Of a stretch of 64,000 nt of DNA, positions 10,369 to 20,174 are shown one piece after another. Location of the stretch: NCBI RefSeq assembly GCF_022557175.1, contig NZ_CP092915.1:1798001-1862000 (forward strand). Reading direction: 5' to 3'. The position numbers and the translations under genes were made by a program. Under the pieces are notes generated by a model. The model saw nothing but the letters and a program-made list of their open reading frames with translations. It had not been told where the DNA came from and made no database searches. The number at the start of each line of letters is the position of its first letter. Within the stretch, counting starts at the first letter, position 1. The DNA comes from Mycolicibacterium sp. YH-1. Its GTDB lineage: Bacteria; Actinomycetota; Actinomycetes; Mycobacteriales; Mycobacteriaceae.

Positions 10369-11571
10369 GTGTCTAACGGAGCCATCGATTCCTCGCGCGA
10401 GCATTCGTCAGCGGTGCGCACCCCACAGGTAGTCATCGACGATGCGGAGATCTTCGCGGCCCACGAGGGCGGCAAGCTCTCGGTCGCGCTGAACTCGCCG
10501 CTCGATACGCAGCGCGCGCTGTCGATCGCCTACACCCCGGGGGTTGCGCAGGTCAGTCGCGCGATCGCCGCGGACGCGACGCTGGCGAAGAAGTACACCT
10601 GGGCCAACCGCCTGGTCGTCGTCGTCAGTGACGGCAGCGCCGTGCTCGGGCTCGGCGATATCGGTCCCGCGGCCTCGCTGCCCGTCATGGAGGGCAAGAG
10701 CGCGCTGTTCAAGACTTTCGGTGGCCTCGACTCCATCCCGATCGTGCTCGACACCAAGGATCCCGACGAGATCGTGGAGACCCTGGTCCGCCTGCGCCCG
10801 ACGTTCGGCGCGGTCAATCTCGAGGACATCTCGGCACCGCGCTGCTTCGAGATCGAGCGACGCGTCATCGAGGCGCTGGACTGCCCCGTCATGCACGACG
10901 ACCAGCACGGCACCGCGATCGTGGTTCTCGCCGCGCTGCTGGGCGCCACCAAGGTCCTCGACCGTGACATCCACAGCCTCAAGGTCGTCGTCTCCGGTGC
11001 CGGCGCAGCCGGTGTCGCGTGCACCAACATTCTGCTGAACAGCGGTGTCACCGACATCGTCGTGCTGGACAGCAAGGGCATCGTGCACAACGGTCGTAGC
11101 GACCTCAATTCGTTCAAGGCCGAGCTGGCGGGCCGCACCAATCCGCGGGGCCTCACCGGTGGTGTCGCCGAGGCACTCGACGGTGCCGACGTCTTCCTGG
11201 GTGTCTCGGCCGGCCTGGTGCCCGAGGAACTCATCGCGACCATGGCGCCCAACTCGATCGTGTTCGCGCTGTCGAACCCCGACCCCGAGATCCACCCCGA
11301 TGCCGCCAGGAAGTACGCCGCCGTGGTGGCCACCGGGCGCAGCGACTTCCCGAACCAGATCAACAACGTGCTCGCGTTCCCCGGTGTGTTCCGCGGCGCG
11401 CTGGACGCGGGTGCGCGGCGTATCACCGAGGCGATGAAAGTCGCTGCGGCACATGCCATTTTCGGGGTCGTCGGTGATGATCTCGCGGTCGACCACATCG
11501 TGCCAGGCGCTCTCGACCCGCGGGTCGGACCCGCGGTGGCGCAAGCGGTCGCGGAAGCCTCGAAGGTCTGA
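10369..11571 (+). CDS. Malic enzyme (NAD(P)-dependent malate dehydrogenase, decarboxylating)
   Basis: A 400-residue short-form bacterial malic enzyme converting malate to pyruvate and CO2. Visible motifs are SIAYTPGVAQV (substrate loop with Tyr), VVVVSDGSAVLGLGDIGP, NLEDISAPRCFEIE (metal-site acidic residues), MHDDQHGTA, SGAGAAGVA (dinucleotide-binding Rossmann loop), and FALSNPDPEI. There is no C-terminal phosphotransacetylase extension. GTG 10369 is chosen; TACCCT (10357-10362) sits seven bases upstream like a -10 box, which would fit a leaderless mRNA. An in-frame GTG at 10339 is the alternative. In M. tuberculosis this place is taken by mdh (Rv1240), a different enzyme. Confidence 0.92.
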   Translation: MSNGAIDSSREHSSAVRTPQVVIDDAEIFAAHEGGKLSVALNSPLDTQRALSIAYTPGVAQVSRAIAADATLAKKYTWANRLVVVVSDGSAVLGLGDIGPAASLPVMEGKSALFKTFGGLDSIPIVLDTKDPDEIVETLVRLRPTFGAVNLEDISAPRCFEIERRVIEALDCPVMHDDQHGTAIVVLAALLGATKVLDRDIHSLKVVVSGAGAAGVACTNILLNSGVTDIVVLDSKGIVHNGRSDLNSFKAELAGRTNPRGLTGGVAEALDGADVFLGVSAGLVPEELIATMAPNSIVFALSNPDPEIHPDAARKYAAVVATGRSDFPNQINNVLAFPGVFRGALDAGARRITEAMKVAAAHAIFGVVGDDLAVDHIVPGALDPRVGPAVAQAVAEASKV

Positions 11572-11579
11572 GTCGTCCG

Positions 11580-12410
11580 ATGCGCCGGCTGGCGGTGGCG
11601 CTCGTCGCGCTGCTGCTGGCAGGGTGCGGTGGTGAGGCGTCCGCGCCCTCTGTTGCCGTTGGCACGGCAGAGGATTCCGAGTCCGCGCTGCTCGGTCAGC
11701 TGTATGCGGCAGCACTGCGGTACTACGGCAGCCCCGCGCACGTCGAGACCAGCCCCGATCCGGTGGCCGATCTCGACACCGGCGATGTCCTGGTGGTTCC
11801 CGGCCTGACCGGACGCCTGCTGGCGCGTTTCGACCCGGGCTCGACGGCTCGGGCTCCCGAACAGGTCTACCGGTCGATGATCTCCTCGCTACCCGAGGGT
11901 GTCGGCGCGGGGGACTACGCGCAGTCCGCGGGGGATGAACCCGCCGTGGCGATCACCGAGGCGACCGAGCGTGCCTGGGGCGGACGCGATGTCACCGCAT
12001 TGGTGCGCAACTGCGATGGGCTGACGGTCGGTTCGGTCAAGGGTGCGGTCACGCCCCGCTCCGTGGGGTCGTGCACGCTGGCGGCGCCGCGTCAGTTCGG
12101 CGACTCGGCCGCGCTCTTCGCGTCGCTTCGCGCGGGTGGGATCGACGTCGCCTGGACGTCGACCGCCGCACCTGACGTCCCCGACGAGGTGGTGGTGCTT
12201 GCCGACCGCACCGCGTTGATCCGGGCGGAGAACGTCGTCCCGCTCTATCGGCGCAACGAGCTGACCGAACGGCAGGTGCTGGCGCTCAACCAGATCGCGG
12301 GCGAACTGGACACCGGCTCGCTGGCCGACATGCTGCGCAAGGTCGATGAGGGCGCCGAACCTGGTGCGGTGGCCGCGGAGTGGCTGGCCTCGCACCCGCT
12401 CGGTCACTAG
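11580..12410 (+). CDS. lpqZ: Glycine-betaine-type solute-binding lipoprotein LpqZ
   Basis: A 276-residue lipoprotein. The signal peptide ends in LAGC (Cys16). The mature domain resembles the OpuAC/ProX periplasmic-binding fold, with a two-lobed layout and VLADRTALIRAENVVPLYRR near the C-terminus. It starts nine bases after the malic enzyme and may be cotranscribed. No permease or ATPase is adjacent, so it is an orphan binding protein as in M. tuberculosis (Rv1244, 286 residues). Ligand is unknown; betaine or choline-like compounds are suggested by the fold only. Confidence 0.85.
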   Translation: MRRLAVALVALLLAGCGGEASAPSVAVGTAEDSESALLGQLYAAALRYYGSPAHVETSPDPVADLDTGDVLVVPGLTGRLLARFDPGSTARAPEQVYRSMISSLPEGVGAGDYAQSAGDEPAVAITEATERAWGGRDVTALVRNCDGLTVGSVKGAVTPRSVGSCTLAAPRQFGDSAALFASLRAGGIDVAWTSTAAPDVPDEVVVLADRTALIRAENVVPLYRRNELTERQVLALNQIAGELDTGSLADMLRKVDEGAEPGAVAAEWLASHPLGH

Positions 12411-12419
12411 CCCATCTGG

Positions 12420-13250
12420 TCAGTGAACCGGTGGCATCAGCTTCGAGGTGACCATCGAGAACAGCTTCTGGTAGCCCGATCCGGTGAGCCGCACGATGAC
12501 GTCGAGCGCCTTCGCGTCGGGGCCGACGAGTACGCGGGCATTCTTCTTGCGCACCGCCTCGAGGATGATCTTGGCCGCCTTCTCGGGCGTGGTGATCGTC
12601 AGCTTCTTGTCGAAGAAGTCGGTCAGTGTCTTGGTGTCGACGCCGTCGACGGCCGTCGCGTTGCGCATGATCGCGGTCTTGATGCCGCCGGGATGAACCG
12701 TCGTCACCGCGACCGGATGGCCGTTGGCGAACATCTCCTGGCGCAGCGCCTCGGTGAAGCCGCGGACGGCGAACTTGGCCGAGTTGTAGGCCGCCTGGCC
12801 GGGCACCGAGAACAGACCGAAGATGCTCGACACGTTGACGACGTGCCCGTCGCCCGAGGCGATGAGGTGAGGCAGGAACGCCTTGGTGCCGTTGACGACG
12901 CCCCAGAAGTCGACGTCCATCACCCGCTCGATGTCCTTGAACGGCGTGACCTCGACGTCGCCGACGAATGCGATGCCCGCGTTGTTGTAGATCTGGTTGA
13001 CCTTGCCGAAGTGGGCCGCGACCTCGTCGGCGTACAGCAGGAACGCCTCACGCTCGGTGACGTTGAGCCGGTCTGACTTCACGGGTGCCCCGATGGCCTT
13101 GAGGGCCTCCTCGGTGGCGGCCAGGCCCTCGGTGTTGACGTCGCTGATCGCGACCTTGGCGCCCGAACGCCCCAACTCGATGGCCAGTGCCTGCCCGATA
13201 CCCGAGCCAGCCCCCGTGACCACCGCTACCTTGCCCGCGAAACCCTGCAT
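12420..13250 (-). CDS. Short-chain dehydrogenase/reductase, Rv1245c-like
   Basis: A 276-residue classical SDR. The cofactor loop VVTGAGSGIGQ is at the N-terminus, followed by acidic AISD (favouring NAD(H)), NNAG, the catalytic Ser in NVSSIFG, and YNSAK (Tyr and Lys). ATG 13250 is preferred over GTG 13256 because GAGGAG (13263-13258) is seven bases from the ATG but only one base from the GTG. The length equals that of Rv1245c. It ends ten bases from the convergent lpqZ stop. The substrate is not evident; the C-terminal region resembles steroid/retinoid-type SDRs. Confidence 0.9.
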   Translation of the reverse strand: MQGFAGKVAVVTGAGSGIGQALAIELGRSGAKVAISDVNTEGLAATEEALKAIGAPVKSDRLNVTEREAFLLYADEVAAHFGKVNQIYNNAGIAFVGDVEVTPFKDIERVMDVDFWGVVNGTKAFLPHLIASGDGHVVNVSSIFGLFSVPGQAAYNSAKFAVRGFTEALRQEMFANGHPVAVTTVHPGGIKTAIMRNATAVDGVDTKTLTDFFDKKLTITTPEKAAKIILEAVRKKNARVLVGPDAKALDVIVRLTGSGYQKLFSMVTSKLMPPVH

Positions 13251-13356
13251 ACCCACACTCCTCGTCGACTTGTGTCGAGCTTAGACAGTACCGGCGGTAC
13301 CGGTGGCACGGGGCTTGCCGGGTAACGAATCCGGGCCGGGGCCCGATTCCCACATC

Positions 13357-13740
13357 ATGACGTTCATCCGTACCGCGACCATCGCCTCCATGGCGGTCTC
13401 GGCCGGCCTCATGGCCGCAGCGACATCTCTGGCAGCACCTGCAGCGGCCGATCCCGGTGCCGACGCCTTCGTGGCGGCACTGACATCGGCCGGCCTGGCC
13501 GGGGTCGATCCGGCGACCGCGGTCTCTGTCGGGCAGTCGGTGTGCCCCATGCTCGCCGAGCCCGGTCAGCAGGTCGCCAACGTCGCCGCCGACGTCTCCG
13601 ATGCCATCGGCAGGCCACTGGGCCCGGCCACCATGTTCACCGGTATCGCGATCTCGATCTTCTGCCCGGCTGCGGTGACGTCGTTGGCCAACGGCCAGTC
13701 GCCGCTGGGGCCGATCCCGCTGGGACTGCTCGGCATCTAG
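13357..13740 (+). CDS. Secreted DUF732 protein
   Basis: A 127-residue exported protein. The signal peptide is MTFIRTATIASMAVSAGL... with a probable cleavage after AAPAAA (before DPGAD). The mature part has the DUF732 pattern: DAFVAALTSAGL, a Gly-x-x-x-C (VGQSVCPML), and a second Cys (FCPAAV), probably forming a disulfide. DUF732 is a mycobacterial secreted family of unknown function. The start is ATG 13357; upstream in-frame codons would displace the signal peptide. It is followed by a strong hairpin shared with convergent kgd. Confidence 0.82.
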   Translation: MTFIRTATIASMAVSAGLMAAATSLAAPAAADPGADAFVAALTSAGLAGVDPATAVSVGQSVCPMLAEPGQQVANVAADVSDAIGRPLGPATMFTGIAISIFCPAAVTSLANGQSPLGPIPLGLLGI

Positions 13741-13758
13741 CCTTCAACGCGCTCCAAT

Positions 13759-13805
13759 GTGAAGAAATGCGCGAGATTTCCATGAAATCTCGCGCATTTC
13801 TTCAC
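13759..13805. terminator. Perfect 22-bp hairpin between DUF732 gene and kgd
   Basis: Arms at 13759-13780 and 13784-13805 are exact reverse complements around a 3-base loop. It lies between two convergent genes (stops at 13740 and 13825), so it can work as a bidirectional terminator. There is no U-tract, which is usual for mycobacterial terminators. The arms are less GC-rich than the region (aaatgcgcgagattt core). Confidence 0.85.
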
Positions 13806-13824
13806 GTCCGCGGTAGGGACAGGG

Positions 13825-16800
13825 TCAGCTGAACGCCTCGTCGATGATCTCCTGCTGCTCGACGGCGTGCACCTTCGAGCTGCCTGAGGACGGCGCCGAC
13901 ATGGCACGCCGCGAGATCCGCTTGATGCCGGTCAGGTGATTGGGCAGCTGCTCGGGCATCGCCAGACCGAACGTCGGCCACGCACCCTGGTTGGCCGGCT
14001 CCTCCTGCACCCAGAAGTACTGCTCGACGTTCGGGTACTGGTCGAGTGTCGCGGCGAGCCGGCGCTTGGGCAGCGGGTAGAGCTGCTCGACGCGGACGAT
14101 CGCGACGTCCTCGCGGTTGTCCTTGACCTTGCGGGCCGCCAACTCGTAGTAGATCTTGCCGCTGGTCAGCAGGACCCGCTTGACCTTCGACCGGTCGCCG
14201 TCGCCGTCGGTGTAGGTCGGCTCCTCCATGATCGAGCGGAACTTCTGCTCGGTGAAGTCGCGGATATCGCTGACGGCTGCCTTGTTGCGCAGCATCGACT
14301 TCGGCGTGAAGACGATCAGCGGCCGCTGGATGCCATCCATCCCGTGTCGCCGCAACAGGTGGAAGTAGTTGGCCGGTGTCGACGGCATCGCCACCGTCAT
14401 CGACCCCTCGGCGCACAGTTGCAGGAATCGCTCGATTCGGCCCGACGTGTGGTCCGGACCCTGCCCCTCATGACCGTGCGGCAGCAGCAACACCACGTCG
14501 GCCAGCTGGCCCCACTTGGCCTCGCCGGAGCTGATGAACTCGTCGATGATCGACTGCGCGCCGTTGACGAAGTCGCCGAACTGCGCCTCCCACAACACCA
14601 TCGCGTCCGGGTTGCCGACCGAGTAGCCGTACTCGAAACCGACCGCGGCGTACTCCGACAGCGCGGAGTCATACACCATGAACCGGCCACCCGACGGCGT
14701 GCCATCGGCGTTGGTGGCCAGCAGTTGAATCGGCGTGAACTCGGCTCCGGTCTTGCGGTCGATGATCACCGAGTGCCGCTGGGTGAAGGTGCCGCGCCGG
14801 GTGTCCTGACCCGAGAACCGCACCAGCTTGCCGTCTGCCACCAGCGAGCCCAGCGCGAGGATCTCGCCGAAGGCCCAGTCGACCTTGCCCTCGTAGGCCA
14901 TCTCGCGACGCTTCTCCAGCACCGGCATGACACGCGGGTGCACGGTGAAGTCCTCGGGGAACGCCAGGTGGGCGTCGCCGATCCGGGCAAGCAGTGACTT
15001 GTCCACGGCGGTGCTGAGTTTCGCGGGCAGCACCTGATCGGACTCGACCGACTCGCTGGGCTCGATGTCGTGCTTCTCGAGTTCGCGGACCTCGTTGAAG
15101 ACTCGCTCCAGTTGGCCCTGGTAGTCGCGCAGCGCGTCCTCGGCCTCCTTCATCGAGATGTCGCCGCGGCCGATGAGCGCTTCGGTGTAGGTCTTGCGGA
15201 CGCCACGCTTGGTGTCGATGACGTCATACATTCCGGGCTGCGTCATTGACGGGTCGTCGCCCTCGTTGTGTCCGCGGCGGCGGTAGCACAGCATGTCGAT
15301 GACGACGTCCTTCTTGAACTCCTGACGGAAGTCCATTGCCAGCCTGGCCACCCACGCAGCGGCCTCCGGATCGTCACCGTTGACGTGGAATATCGGCGCC
15401 CCAACCATTTTCGCGACGTCGGTGCAGTACTCGCTGGACCGCGAGTCGAGCGGCGAGGTGGTGAAACCGATCTGGTTGTTCACCACGATGTGGATGGTGC
15501 CGCCGGTGCGGTAACCACGCAGCAGCGCCAGGTTGAGGGTCTCGGCGACCACGCCCTGACCTGCGAATGCGGCGTCACCGTGCAGCATCATCGACACGAC
15601 GGGGAAACGGCCGGCTCTCTCGGCGTCCTCGACCAGATCCTGTTTGGCCCGCACGAGGCCCTCGAGGACTGGGTCGACCGCCTCGAGGTGGCTCGGGTTG
15701 GCCACCAGTGACACCTCGATGTCGTTGTCGCCGAACATCTGCAGATAGGTGCCGGTGGCGCCGAGGTGGTACTTCACGTCGCCGGAACCGTGGGCTTGGC
15801 TCGGGTTGAGGTTGCCCTCGAACTCCCCGAAGATCTGCGAGTACGGCTTGCCGACGATATTGGCCAGCACATTGAGCCTGCCGCGGTGCGGCATGCCGAT
15901 GACTACCTCGTCCAGGCCGTGCTCGGCGGCCTGATCGAGCACCGTGTCCATCATCGGGATGACCGTTTCCGCGCCCTCGAGCGAGAAGCGCTTCTGGCCA
16001 ACGTATTTCGTCTGCAGGAACGTCTCAAAGGCCTCGGCGGCGTTGAGCTTGCTCAGGATGTACTTCTGCTCGGCGACCGTCGGCTTGTCGTGCTTGCCCT
16101 CGACGCGTTCCTGAATCCACTTCTGCTGCTCGGGTTCCAGGATGTGGGTGTACTCGACGCCGACGTGGCGGCAGTAGGCGTCGCGCAGCACCGACAGGAC
16201 GTCGCGCAACTTCTTGTACTCGGCGCCGGCGAACCCGTCGACCTTGAACACGCGGTCGAGGTCCCACAGCGTCAGACCGTGGGTCAGCACGTTGAGATCG
16301 GGGTGGCTGCGGAACCGGGACTTGTCCAGACGAAGGGGGTCGATATCGGCCATCAGATGACCGCGGTTGCGGTAGGCCGCGATCAGCTCGATGATCCGCG
16401 CGTTCTTGTCGGAGATCGGGTCGGGGTTGTCGGTCCGCCAGCGCACCGGCTCGTACGGGATGCCGAGTTCACGGAAGATCTCGTCGAAGAACTCATCGTC
16501 GAGCAGCAGCTGATGGACCGTGCGCAGGAAGTCGCCGGACTCGGCGCCCTGGATGATGCGGTGGTCGTAGGTCGAGGTCAGCGTGATCAGCTTGCCGACG
16601 CCGATCTCGTTGATGCGCTCCTCGCTGGCGCCCTGGAACTCGGCGGGGTACTCCATGGCGCCCACGCCGACGATCGCGCCCTGCCCGCGCATGAGCCGCG
16701 GCACCGAGTGCACGGTGCCGATGGTGCCCGGGTTGGTCAGGGAGATGCTGACGCCGGCGAAATCCTCGGCGGTGAGCTTGCCGTCCCTGGCGCGGCGCAC

Positions 16801-17589
16801 GATGTCCTCGTAGGCGGCGATGAACTGGCCGAAACGCATCGTCTCGCAACGCTTGATGGCCGCCACGACGAGCGAGCGCTTGCCGTCCTTGCCGGGCAGG
16901 TCGATCGCGAGGCCCAGGTTGGTGTGAGCTGGCGTGACGACGTTCGGCTTCCCGTCGACCTCGGCGAAGTGCCGATTCATGTTCGGGAACTTCTTGACCG
17001 CCTGCACGATCGCGTAGCCCAGCAGGTGGGTGAAGCTGATCTTGCCGCCGCGCGTGCGCTTGAGGTGGTTGTTGATGACGGTGCGGTTGTCGATCATCAG
17101 CTTGGCCGGGATGGCGCGCACGCTGGTGGCCGTCGGCACATCCAGCGAGGCGTTCATGTTCTTGACCACGGCGGCCGCGGCGCCGCGCAGCACCGATGTC
17201 TCGTCCTCGGTGGGAGCCGGCCCGGCGGGGGCCTTGGCTGCTGCGGGTTCAGGCGCAGCGGGCCGTGGTGCCGTCGCCGGTTTGGTGGCGGTTTTGGCCT
17301 TCGGCTCAGTCGTGGTCTGGGCCTTCGGCTCTGCGGTGGTCGCTGGCGTCTTCGCGCCCGGCGACGGTGCGGCGGGGGGCGGTGCGGGCGCGGGGGACGG
17401 CGGTGCCTGAGGCTCGCGCGCGCCGTTGGTGCTCACCGAAGCGGTCGTGCCTGTGGTCGGCTCGGGGGAGTAGTCAACGAGGAACTCGTGCCAACTCGGA
17501 TCCACGGAGGAGGGGTCCTCGCGGAACTTGCGGTACATCTCTTCGACCAACCACTCGTTTTGTCCGAATGGTGAAGGTGAACTGCTCAC
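13825..17589 (-). CDS. kgd: Multifunctional 2-oxoglutarate metabolism enzyme Kgd (E1/E2-like)
   Basis: A 1254-residue protein. A short N-terminal helix ([12 protein letters not shown], the usual E1 N-terminus) is followed by an Ala/Pro/Lys-rich linker (~45-125), then an acyltransferase (E2-like) domain with TYDHRIIQG (His343), and then the thiamine-diphosphate E1 domain with GDAAFAGQG (Asp672) and VVNNQIG (Asn704-705). It decarboxylates 2-oxoglutarate and supports oxoglutarate dehydrogenase activity, with 2-hydroxy-3-oxoadipate synthesis also known for the family. In actinobacteria it is inhibited by unphosphorylated GarA. It begins at GTG 17589. The kgd promoter must lie in the 182-bp gap 17590-17771, where no clear operator was seen. 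Confidence 0.97.
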   Translation of the reverse strand: MSSSPSPFGQNEWLVEEMYRKFREDPSSVDPSWHEFLVDYSPEPTTGTTASVSTNGAREPQAPPSPAPAPPPAAPSPGAKTPATTAEPKAQTTTEPKAKTATKPATAPRPAAPEPAAAKAPAGPAPTEDETSVLRGAAAAVVKNMNASLDVPTATSVRAIPAKLMIDNRTVINNHLKRTRGGKISFTHLLGYAIVQAVKKFPNMNRHFAEVDGKPNVVTPAHTNLGLAIDLPGKDGKRSLVVAAIKRCETMRFGQFIAAYEDIVRRARDGKLTAEDFAGVSISLTNPGTIGTVHSVPRLMRGQGAIVGVGAMEYPAEFQGASEERINEIGVGKLITLTSTYDHRIIQGAESGDFLRTVHQLLLDDEFFDEIFRELGIPYEPVRWRTDNPDPISDKNARIIELIAAYRNRGHLMADIDPLRLDKSRFRSHPDLNVLTHGLTLWDLDRVFKVDGFAGAEYKKLRDVLSVLRDAYCRHVGVEYTHILEPEQQKWIQERVEGKHDKPTVAEQKYILSKLNAAEAFETFLQTKYVGQKRFSLEGAETVIPMMDTVLDQAAEHGLDEVVIGMPHRGRLNVLANIVGKPYSQIFGEFEGNLNPSQAHGSGDVKYHLGATGTYLQMFGDNDIEVSLVANPSHLEAVDPVLEGLVRAKQDLVEDAERAGRFPVVSMMLHGDAAFAGQGVVAETLNLALLRGYRTGGTIHIVVNNQIGFTTSPLDSRSSEYCTDVAKMVGAPIFHVNGDDPEAAAWVARLAMDFRQEFKKDVVIDMLCYRRRGHNEGDDPSMTQPGMYDVIDTKRGVRKTYTEALIGRGDISMKEAEDALRDYQGQLERVFNEVRELEKHDIEPSESVESDQVLPAKLSTAVDKSLLARIGDAHLAFPEDFTVHPRVMPVLEKRREMAYEGKVDWAFGEILALGSLVADGKLVRFSGQDTRRGTFTQRHSVIIDRKTGAEFTPIQLLATNADGTPSGGRFMVYDSALSEYAAVGFEYGYSVGNPDAMVLWEAQFGDFVNGAQSIIDEFISSGEAKWGQLADVVLLLPHGHEGQGPDHTSGRIERFLQLCAEGSMTVAMPSTPANYFHLLRRHGMDGIQRPLIVFTPKSMLRNKAAVSDIRDFTEQKFRSIMEEPTYTDGDGDRSKVKRVLLTSGKIYYELAARKVKDNREDVAIVRVEQLYPLPKRRLAATLDQYPNVEQYFWVQEEPANQGAWPTFGLAMPEQLPNHLTGIKRISRRAMSAPSSGSSKVHAVEQQEIIDEAFS

Positions 17590-17771
17590 TGCAGCCGTCG
17601 CCTCGATTCCTCTGCCCTGACGAGCTACGGAGCACTCGCCATCTATTAGTGTGTCGGCCCGCCCTTGCGCCGCCCTAAAGGCTATCCCCCGCGGTCGGTG
17701 CGGGCCACGACAACCGTCTTATGGTCATTTTGGCCGCAGATTTGACCGGTCGCCGGGACACGTTTTCTTTG

Positions 17772-18515
17772 CTACTGCTTGGGCGCGGGGAGTATGACCA
17801 GCGTCGAGGGCCACCTCAGCGGTGGTGAGCCGAAGGCGCTGCGGGCGTTGCCGACGATCTTTTTGCCCATCAGTCGATTGCCGACGCCACCGACGACCGC
17901 GCCAACCCCGACCGGCAGCATCTTGCCGAACGCGATGGCGCCGCGCTTGAACGCGTAGCGCTTGACGAAGTACTTCATCAGGCGGGAGTTGAGCTGAGAC
18001 ACGGCGGGCAGCGGCAGCGACGCGGCGCCCTCGGCCAGCCAGGTGCCGCTGGTGCGCCCCGGACCGATCAGGTCGGCCACGGCGTTCTTGCCGTCCTCGC
18101 CGACAAGCACGGCAAGGACCAGTGCGCGCCGACGCTCCCGATGATCGGCCGGGATGCCGTACACCTCGGCGACCGCGAGCACGAACACCGCGGTGGCCTC
18201 CAGGAAGACCACGGTCTCACCGGCGACGGCGGACATGGCGACCAGTGTCCCGATGCCGGGGAAGGCTGCGGCCGATCCGACGGCGGCGCCGCTGGCCATC
18301 ACCGCGGCGAGGTAGTGCTTCTCGAGCTTCTTGACGATGTCGGCGGGTGTCGCGTCCGGACTGTGGTCGCGCAACCGGTCGACGTAGGCCTTCACTGCGG
18401 GCGCCTGCACCCGTGACCCGCGTTCGATGATCTGGGACAGCGCCTTGAGCATCATGCTCGGGTCTTCGTCGGCGCCGACGGGCTGCAAATCCTTGGCACG
18501 AGAGCGAGCACTCAT
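17772..18515 (-). CDS. Hydrophobic membrane-associated protein, Rv1249c-like
   Basis: A 247-residue protein. Hydrophobic Gly/Ala-rich stretches (AAVMASGAAVGSAAAFPGIGTLVAMSAVAGETVVFLEA, and KMLPVGVGAVVGGVGNRLMG) suggest membrane association. The family is conserved next to kgd in mycobacteria but has no assigned role. ATG 18515 (MSARSRAKD) is chosen over the ATG six codons upstream because GGAGG lies nine bases before it on the minus strand. It is divergent from the Bcr-type pump. Confidence 0.82.
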   Translation of the reverse strand: MSARSRAKDLQPVGADEDPSMMLKALSQIIERGSRVQAPAVKAYVDRLRDHSPDATPADIVKKLEKHYLAAVMASGAAVGSAAAFPGIGTLVAMSAVAGETVVFLEATAVFVLAVAEVYGIPADHRERRRALVLAVLVGEDGKNAVADLIGPGRTSGTWLAEGAASLPLPAVSQLNSRLMKYFVKRYAFKRGAIAFGKMLPVGVGAVVGGVGNRLMGKKIVGNARSAFGSPPLRWPSTLVILPAPKQ

Positions 18516-18676
18516 AGTTGTCGGCCTCCACATGTGTGAACCGCAGGAACGTTCAGGCTATCGCTTGTCCAACGTACGGCGGTCTGTGCGCGTTGCCCGG
18601 GAGTGATCGCGGTCACTGTTGGCCGGGCGGCGCCGATTCGGGAAGAAAATATTGATATGCATTGCTAACCAAGTTC

Positions 18677-19972
18677 ATGGCAGCATCGCAGCACGTGGAC
18701 CTCAGGAGCGCGGAAACGACAGCCGACAGCGTGGTGGTCGCCAGCCCGGCGCCTCCCAACAGAATCAAGATGATCGTGGTCCTGGGCTTGCTGGTTGCGC
18801 TCGGGCCGCTGACCATCGACATGTATCTGCCAGCGCTGCCGCGCATCGCCGATGACCTGTCGGTGTCGTCGTCGATAGTCCAGCTGACGCTGACGGGCAC
18901 GCTGGCAGGCCTGGCACTGGGTCAGCTCGTGATTGGCCCCCTCTCGGACTCACTGGGCCGGCGCCGTCCGCTGATGGCGGGCATTGTGCTGCACATGATC
19001 GCCTCGGTGATCTGCATGTTCGCGCCCGACATCGTCGTACTCGGCGTGGCGCGCTGCCTGCAGGGGATGGGTGCGGCGGCGACCATGGTGGTGGCCCTCG
19101 CGATCGTGGGTGACCTGTACTCCGATTCGGCGGCCGCGACGGTGATGTCGCGGCTGATGCTCGTGCTGGGCGTGGCTCCGGTCATCGCGCCGTCGCTGGG
19201 CGCGGCGGTGCTGCTGCACGCGTCGTGGCACTGGGTGTTCGCCGTGCTGGTCGTGCTGGCCGGTGGACTTCTGCTGCTCGCCGCGCTGGCCCTGCCCGAG
19301 ACCCTGCCGCGCTCCCATCGCCGACCGCTGCGGGTGGGCGGCATCCTGCGGACCTACGGCGAGCTGCTGTCCGATCGCCGATTCGTCATGCTCGTGCTGG
19401 TCGCCGCGCTCGGCATGTCCGGTTTGTTCGCCTACATCGCGGGCGCGTCGTTCGTGCTGCAGGGCCGGCACGGTCTGGATCAACAGGCGTTCGCGTTGGT
19501 GTTCGGCGCTGGTGCCGTGGCCCTCATCGCCGCCACGCAGTTCAACGTGGTGCTCCTGCGACGCTTCTCACCGCAGTTCATCACCGTGTGTGCTTTGGCT
19601 GTGTCGTCGGTCATCGGGCTGGTCTTCGTCGGCCTGTCGGTCGCGGGCGTGGGCGGGTTGGCGGCGTTCGTCGTCCCGGTCTGGCTGATCCTCGGTGCGA
19701 TGGGCCTGGTGATTCCGAATGCCCCGGCATTGGCGCTGACTCGCCATCCCGACGCGGCGGGTACGGCGGCGGCACTGCTGGGAGCGGCGCAGTTCGGCCT
19801 CGGCGCGGCCGTGGCCCCGTTGGTCGGCGTGCTCGGCAATGACGAGATAGCGCTGTCGGTGGTGATGACGGCCGGTGTCGTGATCGCACTCGTCGCGTTG
19901 CTCGCAATGGGTGCGGTGCGTTCGGGCAGAGGCGACCAGGGCGTTGCCCCGGTGGTGACGGAAGGCGCGTAA
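18677..19972 (+). CDS. Bcr/CflA-type MFS multidrug efflux transporter
   Basis: A 431-residue 12-helix major-facilitator protein. Membrane segment 1 carries [20 protein letters not shown], the Bcr/CflA (DHA1) signature, and the loop 2-3 motif A reads [13 protein letters not shown]. It is expected to export drugs or metabolites by proton antiport across the cytoplasmic membrane. ATG 18677 is chosen; a TTG five codons earlier is possible. The neighbouring DHA2 pump is the better match to Rv1250, so this gene looks additional relative to M. tuberculosis. Substrate unknown. Confidence 0.88.
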   Translation: MAASQHVDLRSAETTADSVVVASPAPPNRIKMIVVLGLLVALGPLTIDMYLPALPRIADDLSVSSSIVQLTLTGTLAGLALGQLVIGPLSDSLGRRRPLMAGIVLHMIASVICMFAPDIVVLGVARCLQGMGAAATMVVALAIVGDLYSDSAAATVMSRLMLVLGVAPVIAPSLGAAVLLHASWHWVFAVLVVLAGGLLLLAALALPETLPRSHRRPLRVGGILRTYGELLSDRRFVMLVLVAALGMSGLFAYIAGASFVLQGRHGLDQQAFALVFGAGAVALIAATQFNVVLLRRFSPQFITVCALAVSSVIGLVFVGLSVAGVGGLAAFVVPVWLILGAMGLVIPNAPALALTRHPDAAGTAAALLGAAQFGLGAAVAPLVGVLGNDEIALSVVMTAGVVIALVALLAMGAVRSGRGDQGVAPVVTEGA

Positions 19973-20174
19973 GCACCACCGACGCTCCGCCGCGCCGACT
20001 TGTCGCCGAACTTCTCGGTCCGTAGCGTCGGCGGAACAAATCGTTTCCCGTGATCGAGTAGATGTTGCAGAAACACGTGTTCAGGGCGGTGCTGGTGCCC
20101 GCTCCCTCGCCGGCCGCCCCGCGTACCCTCGCGGGCCGGACGGCCGCGCCGTCGCACCCGATCGAGGTCCGCCG

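Noticed and set aside
15766..17574. 602-codon plus-strand open frame opposite kgd
   Set aside because: Kgd is unambiguous on the minus strand; the opposite frame has shadow composition rich in Val, Leu, Asp, Gly and His with no motif.
19980..20030. ccgacgct/agcgtcgg inverted repeat before the DHA2 pump
   Set aside because: Only eight pairs with a loop over 30 bases; expected by chance in this GC content, so not listed as an operator or terminator.
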